From: Psococerastis gibbosa
Taxonomy: Eukaryota; Arthropoda; Insecta; Psocodea; Psocidae
Reading direction: 5' to 3'
Length of the DNA stretch: 64,000 nt
Assembly (NCBI GenBank): GCA_963971405.1
Contig: OZ020484.1
Span: forward strand, 28,604,770 to 28,668,769
Made by a program: the position numbers and the translations under genes. The notes under the pieces were generated by a model. That model was not told where the DNA came from. It was given only the letters and a program-made list of their open reading frames with translations, and ran no database searches. Within the stretch, counting starts at the first letter, position 1, and the number at the start of each line of letters is the position of its first letter. This document shows positions 21,970-34,500 of this stretch, piece by piece.

Positions 21970-22655
21970 AGTAGGGGAGCCCGCGATGCTAAATGGGGAT
22001 TTACTCGAGCGTCATAGAGACCTACTGGGTTGCAAAGCTTAGATGATAAAAAGAAACAAAAATGTTATATAATGTATACCTCTTCAGCGGTGGAGTAAGC
22101 GCCTATAGATTTTCAAAAATGTAAAAAAAACTTTTGTGTGGACCTACTCGGGCGCGTCAGATATTGATATATATGGTTCATCTATATGTCCTAGACGGGC
22201 TGTATAATAATCTGACTATTATCTGGAGAGATCTGCCTAATCTGACAATTAAAAGAAAAAAAATCTTCAATTTTTTAAAATCATTGAACTTAATCATTTG
22301 AAAAGCTCGGGAATTATTAAATATAATATTATATTCATATTAATAATATTAAATAGTTAATATTTATAAACTTGAATTCTCATAACTTTTATTAAAAATA
22401 AATTAAAAATCACAAAATTAGCCAAAACGTTGGGAATACGCTGTAAATAATATCATACATGGCGTTATGGCAACAGAACTCAAAGTGGGGACACAGTGAG
22501 AAATATAGGCATCACGCAGCTGCACTTTAGAGTCCTCCCGTTTCTTTAGGTCACACTCAAATGGTCAGATTAGTGAAATATACACTACTCAGCATTACCA
22601 TACCTTCTGACGCGCTCGAGTAAATCTCGAAATCCCCGCTTGGGCTCCCCTACTA
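21970..22655. mobile_element. Non-autonomous DNA transposon with about 45-bp inverted ends
   Basis: Left AGTAGGGGAGCCCGCGATG with GGGGATTTACTCGAGCGTCA mirrors right TGACGCGCTCGAGTAAATCT, CCCCGCTTGGGCTCCCCTACT. The interior is AT-rich without a recognised frame. Flanks suggest a TA or ATA duplication, but this is ambiguous because the ends are palindromic there. Superfamily not assigned. Confidence 0.7.
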
Positions 22656-22745
22656 TAAAGGTGGCTTCGACCATGCTTTTGAAAATTACACAATCCGGGG
22701 GACCATGAGCCCTAATAATGAGTTTTTGTGATTAATTCTGTGTAG

Positions 22746-22881
22746 ATGAACGGTGTTCCGATGACCTCACTGGAACCGCCCCAGACAAATTTGCCCGGAA
22801 AACTTCATCGTCCGAGCTTTGCACGTCTTGTAGGCCGCAATGACGATGACTCCGTGTTTCTGGGCAGCCGCGGAGGCTCTG
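22746..22881 (+). CDS. Candidate coding exon (45 codons, phase-1 end)
   Basis: The sequence GATTAATTCTGTGTAG is directly followed by ATG at 22746. The frame MNGVPMTSLEPPQTNLPGK, LHRPSFARLVGRNDDDSV, FLGSRGGS runs to CTCTG|GTATGG with one base left over. It has a coding-like polar, Ser/Gly/Pro composition. Like the exons ending at 17147 and 25686 it finishes in phase 1, so it could splice to the stomatin exon at 31868 as an alternative N-terminus. The donor is weak and the family is not recognised, so this is tentative. Confidence 0.35.
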
Positions 22882-22949
22882 GTATGGCTTCTTATGTCCA
22901 CGAACGCTTTGTAATTTTCTGTTTGGCTTTTGAGGGTCCGATCAATTAA

Positions 22950-23939
22950 AAGTCAGATACACTGCCAAAAATAGAATAAACCCCCTTCTGGCGATATCTT
23001 TTTAATGGAAGTTACGCCCTTCTGGCTTCCGCGAATTAGTTCAGTAAAATAATAGTGGCACAATACCGTAGACTAAACAATTAATTTATCGAGAAAAGTT
23101 TGTACATTTAAATGAGATAGGAGAATTATAATATTTGGAACCAGAGTAGACAACAAATGGGCTAACTTCCCCCTAACTGGTATTTTCTCAACTTCTGGCC
23201 CAATTAGAACCATGGTGTCGCCAGCTTTGAATCTGTCAATTAGCGCACTAGAAGGTTTATCGGACTTTATTGAAACGGGCTTAGTCTGGAGTATATGCAT
23301 AGACTAAAGATAAAAGTATATGCCCGATTGATCAGCTGAAAACTTGGAACCTATCTACAGTGTGATGTAGAAATTGACACGTTTTTTTTATTACCCAAAT
23401 CACCTAATTTAGTTGATTATGCTTAAGAAGTGCTTATGCTACTTTATTCCGCTTTGGCCAATAAACCTTAAGGGTTGAAGGCCGATCTAATCAGTTTTAA
23501 CTATGGCTGCGCATTGCTTTGTATTAAACAAAAAACTGACTGAAATCTAGAAGTCGTGTCAGAACTACACCATCCCCGTTTGCCGACACCTCAGCTCACC
23601 CGTTGCGCGGCAATCAATTTTTTTGGATGAAGGATGAGTGTGTTTCTAGATATATTGTGTCAATTGATAGAAAAGAAACCCTATGTAAACAACTTAGTGT
23701 ACAAATACGGTCGGCTGCTGTGAATCTGTGGCTATAGTTACGAGAATATATGGCTTCCTGTCAGTGAAGTTCAAGTTCATTAATTTACCAAAAGAGGTGA
23801 GACACGATAATTATCGAATCAAAATGTTGTACTTTAACAAATTCTCTGTGTTGCTTAAGAAGGTACTGAATTCGACCATATAATTATAATTATGTACGTA
23901 TCGTACCCATCGTCATTGAATATATAACACTATAGATTC
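22950..23939. other. Stretch without a recognised gene
   Basis: Neither strand shows a supported gene, a recognised repeat or an RNA gene. Confidence 0.35.
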
Positions 23940-24710
23940 AATGCCATCGTATTACTGTGTCGCTTAGAACAGGTCTTGGGCTACTAGAGGGCCATTCATC
24001 TGCATTGATAAACTGAGGGATATTGAGCTGTTGCCACTTTTGTGTGGTTTTGGCTTTGTGGCCGATGGTAGTCTTGCTGGAATACCCATTGTTGGTCATT
24101 GAACATGGTCTCAGTTAGAGGCTTCACATGTTGCTCAAGAACTGTCTCCTGGTACACTTTAGCACCCATCTTTAACTTAACCCTGTCTCGCAGAAATCAC
24201 CATCACTGAAGAAGGGTAGTAGCCACGCATAATCTTCGGACAATTTGTTTGGCTTCCTGAGATGGTCTTGCGTAGATCTCGTCATTTTGCATTTTGAAAG
24301 ATTCTTCGACGGTAAAGATTTCTTCATTGGCTTGCAGAAATCACCATCTCTGTAGAAGGGTAGTAGCCACGCATAATCTTCGGACAATTTGTTTGGCTTC
24401 CTGAGACGATCTTGCATAGATCTCGTCATTTTGCATTTTGAAAGATTCTTCGACGGTAAAGATTTCTTCATTGGCTCATGTTGGATTTTTTTAACTTTCC
24501 TGTCCATTGGCTGCGTACCATCGTAAGAGGGCTTTTGCTCTTTTGTATCTTATTTCCAATTAAGAAATGACCTGTCATGCGCCGGTAGGCCTTAAGTTGC
24601 GGTTCATCTTTCAATAGGCGGCTTACAGATTGCTCCAATATGTATAAAGAAGTGTATTTGTACGTAATATAGGCTACCAATGTACATCTGCTCGTTCTCC
24701 CCTGCGTCAC
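23940..24710 (-). mobile_element. Mariner-type transposase relic
   Basis: Minus-strand fragments line up in order with mariner transposases: SVSRLLKDEPQLKAYRRM (helix-turn-helix linker), then, in another frame, EEIFTVEESFKMQNDEIYAR with SSQEAKQIVRR. These are followed by MGAKVYQETVLEQHVKPL and NDQQWVFQQDYHRPQSQNH around the second catalytic Asp. The block around EEIFTVEE is duplicated in tandem (see 24191-24478). Several frame changes and stops make it non-functional. The first part of the gene and the terminal repeats are not seen. Confidence 0.82.
24191..24478. repeat. 144-bp tandem duplication inside the mariner relic
   Basis: Two head-to-tail copies start at CAGAAATCACCATC (24191 and 24335) and share CCACGCATAATCTTCGGAC, TTTGTTTGGCTTCCTGAGA and TCGACGGTAAAGATTTCTTC. 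They differ at only a few positions, so the duplication is younger than much of the decay. Confidence 0.9.
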
Positions 24711-25520
24711 AGTTCACTACGTTTGTAAAAATGACAAAACGCCCACACTCCTGCTGGTGTGGGAGACCAGCCAGTTTAACCCCCTATTAATAGCATCAAA
24801 GAATCAGCATTGTCGCTTAAAATTAACTTAAATCAGCAGTGGCTGGCGAAATAAACGGGGCCGAGACAGGTGCTTTCCCAAAGCCATGCTGACGCCGCTG
24901 CATGATTCATTGTCTCGTTAATTTTAAAAAATCCTCGTGGTGCATTGTTTTCTATTTTTATTTTGGTTAGCCGCCCCAATGAGACAACCGGGTCTGTTTC
25001 ATTTCGCCCGGCATGTCTGACGCTTCTGTTTCGGATCTATCTTATGGACCTGAGCGGTTCAAATCACGTATTTCCATCCCCATTCGGGAGGCGGGAGTTG
25101 AAACAACCACGCGGCGTAATTCTGTGCTTGAATCAAAGTGGCGTAAGTCATTGTAAAAAAAAAAAAATACATAAACCCCTGCCGTACATGTATTGCTTCC
25201 TCACTTATTATAAACTCATGTTGTTTGTGACCCCGTAAATTGAGTGCTAAATTCATTAATTATCCGTGGTTGCGCAAAACACGTTAAAAATGAGTTAGTA
25301 TATATATAGCATCGCCAACGTTCACTAAAAATTAACTTGTCTATTTTGTCACGTACATTTTGTGGTGCACTGTCACAGTATTTGTTGTGTTTATAAAATT
25401 TTACGGTTTAGTTTGCGTGTGTGTGCGTTTGATTTGGGCAGTTTAGACTTGACACAAAAATTCCCACGTTGCGTGGGAGTAGTTGTGGTTCGTGCTCCAC
25501 CGTTCTGTGTGTTTGTGCTA

Positions 25521-28500
25521 ATGATGGCCACTTCTTCGAGTTCTACGGTGGAGATTCAGCTGGAGCCCGTTCCGCCGCACCAGGTCCTTTCCTTGCCCGC
25601 GCCTCTGCCAGTTGCGGTACCTGTTGCCCCTGCGGTTGCTCGCAATGAGAAGCCAAAGATTCGAATAAGTTACAAGTCTCACTTCCGTAAGTTTTTTTGT
25701 CGTTTCATGGTTAATTGTTTCGAGAATGCCACCGAGTAGAGATTTATTTAATTTCTGACATTGTACAAAATTCATTAAGATGACTTAAGCCGAGATCGGG
25801 TTTTTTGTGCGGTCAATGTAATCACTTTAATACGTACGTAAACACCTGTCGTGTTTACATTGCAGGAGACTGGAAAATTCTCCTTCAATAATTTTAAAAA
25901 GGGCAAATTACGTACGCCATGCGTCTACCAACTTCGAAAAGATTTTATATACATTTCAGAGGATAGCTAGCGACACCGCGTCTAAGGCAGCTATGCCACC
26001 GACCTCGTTTTCCATAATGTAAGTGCATGACGTGGTAGCAGACATCATTAATAAGTCTCTCATATTTTAAGGGGACTACAATGTAGATACTTAACATATC
26101 TATTATAAATTAAGTTATAATATGGTAGAGACTTATTAATGGTGTCTGCTACCACGTCATGCACTTGCATTATGATAAACGAGGTCGGTGGAATAGCCGC
26201 CTAACTGCGAGCACAATAATAATTTTTAATTGATCCCGAATGAATCTATTTTGACCTATTCAAAACATCGATCAAAGGTGGCTGCAGGCGGCCTACCTTG
26301 TTGTATTGTACTTTGATTCTTATAAAATCGAAGCAATCAAAAGAATACGGCGGAATAAGATTTTAGGCGAAGGCAACAAGGGGTATACGGGTTACATTCA
26401 ATAGATTTATTGTGACATTAATAAAGTGACGTGTCACCTTCACATTCCCCCTCCCTCAAACTAATGAGATAATAATTTGTTCAATGTCAACAATAACTTT
26501 AACGATTGTTGTGAGGGCAACGCATGAGCACTGAGTAGTGTCAGGGGGTGAGTTGCCCCCTTCCATCCCCCACCCCTCAAGAAAAATATAAAATAATATT
26601 GGAGCTCCATTTACATATTTTTAATATCTTTCATTACAGCTGTGGCACAGCGTTACCAGTCGCAGACTGCGCCATTCAGCTTATATTTTATAATTCAACT
26701 TAGGCTACCTATATTTGAGTTTTTAAGCATCAGCGACGCCTAATAAAATGCGATATTTCTCTAGTTCTTATACCTTCTTGAAGAGGAACTTCACTCCAAT
26801 TATATAAGTACTACTAACATTGAAAATTTTAACCAAGATTGTTGTAAAATAGAATTAAACATAGAGCTCTAAATATTATTGTATACAATTACATAAGTAG
26901 GCTATACTTATACTTAGGCTTACTTATAACGCCGTATTTAAGAGTGTACAGCCTGTAGGAAATTGGCAACCCGAAATGTATTCCTTTTTATTTTTTATTT
27001 AATTAACTAAACATGTTATTAAAGATTTGGCTCATCAAAGTTGTAGAAGACTACTTCATGCATCATATTATAAGATATTTTTAATTTTCGAAACTGTAGT
27101 TTTTTCATAAAAATGCAGATATTTTATAAACAATAAATTTTCACGTAAAAGCGATTTTATAAAAAAAACTACAATTTCGAAAAACAAAAATACCTTATTA
27201 CATGATGCATGAAGTAGTCTTCTACAACTTTGATGAGCCAAATCTTTAATAACATGTTTAGTTAATTAAATAAAAAATAAAAAGTAATAAATTTCGGGTT
27301 GCCAATTTCCTACGGGCTGTACACTCTTAACGAACAATGTAAAAACATTTTCTCTCGTCTGACTCATAACGCTCAAAAACTTAAACTTGAACTGGATATA
27401 GCAAATAAACCTTGAAATGCAATGAAGGCACTATTGTACAATATCTAGAGTTTCATAAAGAACTCTGAAGGTTTAACTATTTATTTACTATAACGTGCGT
27501 TTGATCTTTTTCAATGCAGAGATTTTTTAATGTAAAGGAACAAAGAATGAGACGAAATTAATTCATTCCTGCCCCAGTAACAAAAATATGAAAGCGATGA
27601 AAAATTCACAAGAAATAAAATAAAATTTTCATATTTAGGTACTGTATTACTCACCTGAAATAGGCTATCATTGTACTGTATTATTAGACTTCAATGAAAC
27701 CCGAAAAGTGCATTATCAGTTCTTATGAATATGCACCGCGAAGTGCAATGAGATGTAAACAGCTCCCCTTTACCATCTTTTAATGGGTTTTGAATGGCGA
27801 ATTTTTATTTGTAAACTGAAAACGTGACGGAAACAGTACAAAGGTGAAATGTTTTTTTGAGTGATTGTTTACGGTTGGTGGCCCTGTAATTCGTTAGTTG
27901 ATTGATCGTCTCAGTTTATGGCAAGTCATAAATCTCTGTGGCCCATGCTGACAATCGTGTTCTGTTGCATGGCGGATGCCCACATTTCTGACAGCGTTCC
28001 TTCAGTCAGCTCTTCACTATTTCTCCCTTTATTCCCTGTTGATGATGAACTCCTGGCGGGTGTTCCTTTGAGAACAACCAAACATGTAGAACCCTTGACA
28101 CCCATCGAGCACCCCGCATTTTCTCCTCTAGGTCTCCCTCATCATACGAACCAGCCTCCCCGTCATCCACTTCCAATTCATCTTCTTCAAGAAAGGCTTG
28201 GCCGAAACATTCAAATCTCCTTCTTCATATAGAGCAGGGTGTGAAAGCAGCAGGCAACGCGGTTTCCCTGTCCAACACGCAGTGTCAGCAGTTTGTCATC
28301 CTCAATGGGATAACTCAGTTGCGAATATTTGCGCCCCCCCCCCCCCGAAATGGGAAAATATAAGTCGTACTTACTTTTACTTTTTCGTGTCCAAGCGCGT
28401 CCAAAACTGGGCGAAATTCATAGCCGCCACATTGGCCTCCCACAGGTCTTCAGGTGTGCAGCGGTGGGGGCAAAGGCTGCACAGGAACAGATGTTCTACT

Positions 28501-31500
28501 TGGCGCTGGCCGCATGCGCAGAGGGTGTCATTTTCATCGAGCTGACCCCATCTAGCCCTGTTGGTCTTCGTACGGGCCGCACCAGAGCGTATTTGGTTTA
28601 GGGTCGTAATTAGCTAATGTGAGTTGATGTAATGCATAATTTGTCCGATCTAAGGCGCCCATTCCACCAACCGGCTAGGGCTATTTACAAAAACGGTGAC
28701 GTGGTAGCAGACACTCAAGACTTAGGCGGGGTTTCCACCGACCTCACATTGCAGAATGCAAATGACATTGACGGAAATCAGAATTTTTCTTTTTATAGAA
28801 ATCTATTAAAATGTTAGTACTTGACATATCCCATGACGCCATTTTTTAATTTTAGTTTGTTTGTTTGTGATTTTACTGTATGATCATTGATCAATTTTAA
28901 CTATAGCATAGAGGAAAATAAACATTTCCGTCAATTCTGCAATGCGAGGTCGGTGGAAACCCCGCCTAAGTCTTGAATGTCTGCTACCACGTCACTGTTT
29001 TTGTAAATAGCCCCAGCCGTCGGTGGAATGGGCGCCTAAGAAGTTGATAGCTACAGGCGATCTGGTCTTGGTCCCCCCTTCCTGAAAATATTTTATATAT
29101 ACGTGATTGGGATAACTCATTGCTGCCTTGACCATACGCACTTGACACTGGCATAATTATAGTTTGTTTCTCGGCCATTTGGATATGCGATCTTTGATAT
29201 TCTCCCTCGATGTTCCTTTTGAGGTACTTGTCCAGAGCTTCTTCATTCTCAGTCATAGTTATTTGACATAGTTGAGGTAACGTGTCGATTGTAAGAGTGA
29301 GCCGAATAACCCATAATTCGCCCAATCCCACATATACGATATTATTCCGATAAGGCCGCTGAGCGGTTTTTTATCGGAAATAAGGTCCTGCATGCACACA
29401 ACTACACATATGGGGTATCTACACATTCCGTAGAACCCCAGGAATACACCTAACATACTCATATCCTCTTTTTGCCCACCCCTATCTAGAAAGGATAGCC
29501 TATTTGGGTGTACAGAGCAGGGGAGAGGGAAAGCGATCAGCATAAAAACATTTTAATGTTGAATTTCATGTTAAGTTACTTCTTTTATTTACAGTAGCAT
29601 ACATTAAAAGTTGACGGTGGCCTTAATCTAACCTTCCACCCTTGATTATTTGTAGGAGATCATATGAATAAGGAACTGAAAATCTGGACTTTTGCCGTCT
29701 TTGTTTTGCCCTTTACCAAACCATGGGCAAACATCGAAATGAGTTGTTGGTAATGTTTTCCGATACAGGACTGTTACTGCGTCAAACCCATCATATTCTG
29801 AGATAATCGTCTAGTTGGGAAACTAGACTGCGTAAACGATAGAGATGAAAAATGAGCCAGTGCGTTCGGATCGGTCAAGAGTTAGCGCTACTCTCCTGCT
29901 TCTACGGATCCGGGGTCAATATTTAGCCAATCATCGAGCACAAACATACCCATTCAGTCAATTTCTCGCGAGTTATTTCACACACAAGTGCGTTGTGTCA
30001 TTATTTTGTAGTTTTTGTTGTCATTGCTGTGGGTGAGGACATATTTTTTTCGCCATGTGCTGATGGATCTCAAGTGTACGAGGACTGGGTCCGGAGCTGT
30101 GGAATGCTTTTTAGAATTTCGTATGTCTTATTTTCGTCAGCAAATAATATACATGACTGTTATTTAATCTCCCAGCCGCCATACCAGGCAATTCTAGCGG
30201 GTTTTTTTATTGGCAGATGGCTTTCTTGATCCTGTCTGGCGTTCCTTTGACTGCTTTTAGTTTATTAGTTCAGTTTATGAGAAGTCTAGGCAATAGCATT
30301 ACACATGACGGGCCTAACATAGAAGGAGAATTAAATCAGGCAAACGGTGTTGTTTACTGTGTAGATACATCCTTAACTGGATCTAATACCAAATTATAGC
30401 ATTCTACATGTCTTAGATCAGGATCACGGGGAGCAAGAGTGCGCGAGGGTACACGGAAGAATTTCGCACATTTAGCAATAATTTGTTGCTATGTTTTTTT
30501 ACTGCTGAAAGGGCCAGAGGCTGCGAAATTAATAGTCTGTATGGTGTGTCCTACACATTTCCACAGTAAGGAATTGGTAGAAACTGCATAGGCTTGGAGG
30601 GAATCAACAGTCATTTGACAAATGATACATACGAAAGCTCGCTTAGCATTTGTAAGATGACTGTTGTTCGCGTAACACTTGCACAGTATGCCTCAGTAAA
30701 CTTACCGTGATTTTTTCTGATGTGACGTGAGGCTCAACTCAGCGTAGTTTTACTATACCTGCTGAGTGTGCCTAACATCTCTCCCTCTAAAGATGTTATG
30801 ACTATAAAAAGCTCATTTTTCCTATGAAACATTGAATTATTGTATTGTACTATTGCGTGTAATATACACCCTTAGGTATACATAACATTGTATTTCATCT
30901 CTACATGAGTACAATGAGGTAATGTCGTAAATTCAATGATAGTACTGTAGCTTGATACCATATATCGTATATCCAGGACGGATACCTTATGTTCAAATAA
31001 GTACCCCATTATTTCGTAGTGTTATACTTACACCTTAGTTAAAAAAAAAAACATGGCTGCTGTTGCTCAATCGGCAACAGTAAAACCAACGTCATAAAAC
31101 TGAAAAGACGGTTTTATTGACTTTATAAATTGCTTGAGCTGGTCTGATTGAAGGGGAATGTGGTAGATGTCAGTCAGTCGGAGTATACACTGACGTATGA
31201 CACGGGAAATGATTGCTTCACGATATCACTACTTCCTCCTGTTAGGTTGGTCACAACTGCTGATAGCTTTCGCAATACAATGAGCTTTCCAATTCCAAAT
31301 AATGGGCTAATTTTTACATTGAGCAAAAATCATATATTGATGGAATCCTCAATCGAATTGTGGGTATTTAGGTTACTTAAGAGCGTACCTTACTGTGTGG
31401 CAAAATATTGTTGCACTGAAATCGGATAATTGAATGGAAATGATATACAAAGGCAAAGGAAAACCTCGGTTGCGGTATTCTGCTGTACAGTTTCCTAAAA

Positions 31501-34500
31501 TATCACCCAGCAAGGAAATCATGTAAACATTAAATGAATTTTTATGGCAGAGATTTCCAAATACCTATGTAAGCAAACGAGGCCTACATATTTTCGAATA
31601 ACTCAATTTAATTCCTCGTGTCAAAGTCGCTAAGATATAAGAGAATCATATAGGCTAGTCAATTTGCATTTTCGCACTTGAAATATTATTACTCTAGAAA
31701 AACACGATAAAGTATTATAGACAGAATTTATAGAATAGCCCTTAATCAGTTTGGTAAATAGGTCTACTTTTTTAGAAAGCTTGCACTTTTCACGAACTTT
31801 TCATAAGACTATTTTATCTACAACCTTACCTTTCTTTATTATAATTTTCCTACACGTTGGGTTGCAGCTGAACCTGAGCCGATGGGATTGATAGAATGGG
31901 TGGCGACAGTTGGGTCAATTCTTCTGCTAGTGCTGACGTTCCCGCTCAGTCTCTGTGCGAGCTTCAAGGTGGTCCAAGAGTATGAGAGGGCTGTCATCTT
32001 TCGGTTGGGACGGCTCCGCAAAGGTGGCCCGCGTGGCCCCGGCATATTCTTCGTCTTGCCCTGCATTGATACTTATTGCAAAGTCGATCTTCGCACAGTC
32101 TCCTTCGATGTCCCTCCACAAGAGGTAACCGACACTCGCGCTATCCGTTTTTTTTTTTTTTTTCTTGCCCAAAGCCAAATTTCACAGGTTATGTCGATCG
32201 TAGAGGAATTAGTTTAAGGCAGAAGTGTTCCTCTACACTTTGATTGGTAGCTTCTGGTCGTCACTAACACTGATCTGGTCACAGTTATTGAATTTCTTCG
32301 ACTGACATCCGTTTTTTATGCAAATTGGATTCCATAACCAATCGATGTTAGTGGCGGCCACATACTTCAAGTATCAAAAGAGAAACACTTCTTCTTTCTA
32401 CTTATTACTTAGGCGCCAATTACACCGACGTCAATAGTGATGGTACTGGTGATATTGACGGGGTAGCAGACATTAAAGACAGTCTTAAAATGCCAGCAAT
32501 CACGTCAATATCACCAATACCATTACTATTGACGTAGGTATAATTGGCGCCTTAATTTAAACTCTAGGTACTATCGATATTTCATGGGAAATTTGATTTG
32601 GTACACGTAATAGGTTAAACTTTTTCCCATCCGATTGTTCCTTAATTTATTCATGAACGCAAAATTCTACATAGGCCTACTGTTGTTAGTTGTATCGTAT
32701 CAGCGGAAAGAAATAACATTCCCCGGGAATTATTTAAAGATAAAGTAGGCGACATTCAAATGTTTTGTTAGTTCCGTCTAACATAATATGTAGCAATGAA
32801 CAGCAATTAATCTCTGTTGACGAACAATTTACAATTTTATTTTTAATTCCCCCTTATTCTTGTAAGTCAATTTACATTAATCGTGGTTTATTAATTAATT
32901 ATAATTTACACATATTCCTGGATAAGTTATTCGTTTCCGTTGGTGCTAAGCCTGTTTAAGAATATCCTTGAATGAGCAATTCTGCTCATATTTTGTTTGC
33001 CTTGTTAAGGTTCTTCTTTTAAGATAACGACAATCCCCAAAGTTAGCTAGTTCTGTCCTGATTTACAGGTACTTTCAAAAGACTCTGTGACAGTTAACGT
33101 GGACGCAGTTGTATTTTATCGTGTCAATAGCCCTACGATGTGTACGAACAATGTCGAAGATTACAGGTAGCCTGCTGCCACGGTGCATGCTTCTCCTCTG
33201 CTTCTTTTTAATAGGCACTACTCTATCTCTTTTGGAGTATTAATTATGTTGTTGCGTAGTTATAAGTTAGGCCCGGTACACACGGACGATTCGCACGCCG
33301 GTGACTCGCTGAGAAATCTGTCATAGTAGCAAATACTGTAGGTAGTTGGGAGACCACAGGGTCAACTTCTTCAGAAGATTTCTGACACTGGCGTGAAGCC
33401 AACCGCTCGCAGGCGCACGGGTTTCCCCTCAACACGCCCAGGACACGCCAGCTCATAGAAATCTTCAGAAGTAGACTCTGTGGATTTGTTCCAAGCTGAT
33501 TTTCTCCCATGGCAAATTTTAGGTCGAGTCACCGGCATGAGCATTGTCCGCGTATACCGGGCCTTAGTGTCTCACTTTTTGTAGTCGTTTATTGCAGATG
33601 TAAACGTTTAAATTTTTATATCGTTTTGTTTAATAGAATATATACATATGTATATAGGCTACGGTATAATTACAAAGGCGTTCACAGCCGGGGTCAGGTG
33701 ATGAAGCAGTAGGCCGTTGCTGCTAAGTCTTCGAGACACAATCTGAGAAGTCTACGTAGTGTCACTGAAGATGTAGCAGATGTTGACGAAACGTTTGGGA
33801 GCTCACTTTCAGATCAACCGTGGCCATTCTACTGCTTCATCATAGGCTACGATACTGTAGCTAAAAAACTTAACGTATTTACCCCATTATGACGTGCTGT
33901 AAATATAACAGTGCGGCTCAAAACGTTGAAGCATGTGCAGTGTGTAGTAGCAGGATGTTCTAGAAGCTTCTGGGCTACGATAGGCTACTATTCTTGGCGA
34001 TATAGCCTACGTGCTGCCGTAACTTAAGACTTAACTTAAGAGTATTAGAATATGGGACACTTTAATGTTGCCTACTGACTTCGAACTCTTCCCTAGAACA
34101 GCTTGAACATTGATCCCCTTGTATTGCCCTTGCGCAAAAAAAAGTGAAACTGTGAGATATAGGCGTTCAGCGGAGTCCCTAAACGTTTTTCTGCTGCAAT
34201 TGTAGCACAAAGAACAACATACACTACATACCTGTGTACTTATTCACCGTCAAAAAGGGACAAAGGGGCAAGAGAAAAAAGAAAACAATTTGTACGTTAG
34301 GTCGGGGGTTCCGCGGCATTCCGGACTCATTTGCAATTTTTTTCATTTCAAATAATTATTTAATTTGTATATTTTGCAGTTAATCTCGTGTCGCATGCAA
34401 GATGTCACTGGTGGTTTTAGTACCGTTGTCGTTGCACTGTTGCATGTTGTTCAATGAATGTGTTTGCACATGCAGGTTCTCACTAAGGACTCAGTAACTG

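Noticed and set aside
17050-22881. Direct splice from the exon ending at 17147 to the exon starting at 22746
   Set aside because: The phase-1 join puts 22746 onward in a frame with a stop after about 31 codons, so these two are treated as alternatives and not consecutive exons.
27918-28232. 104-codon plus frame with a hydrophobic start, and an acidic minus-strand frame over the same place
   Set aside because: No recognisable family, no convincing splice sites, and neither strand is supported over the other.
33698-33845. Inverted pair TGATGAAGCAGTAGGCC / GGCCATTCTACTGCTTCATCA with a GACGAAACGT motif
   Set aside because: Probably a repeat fragment, but with one copy and no recognised family it is not listed as an element.
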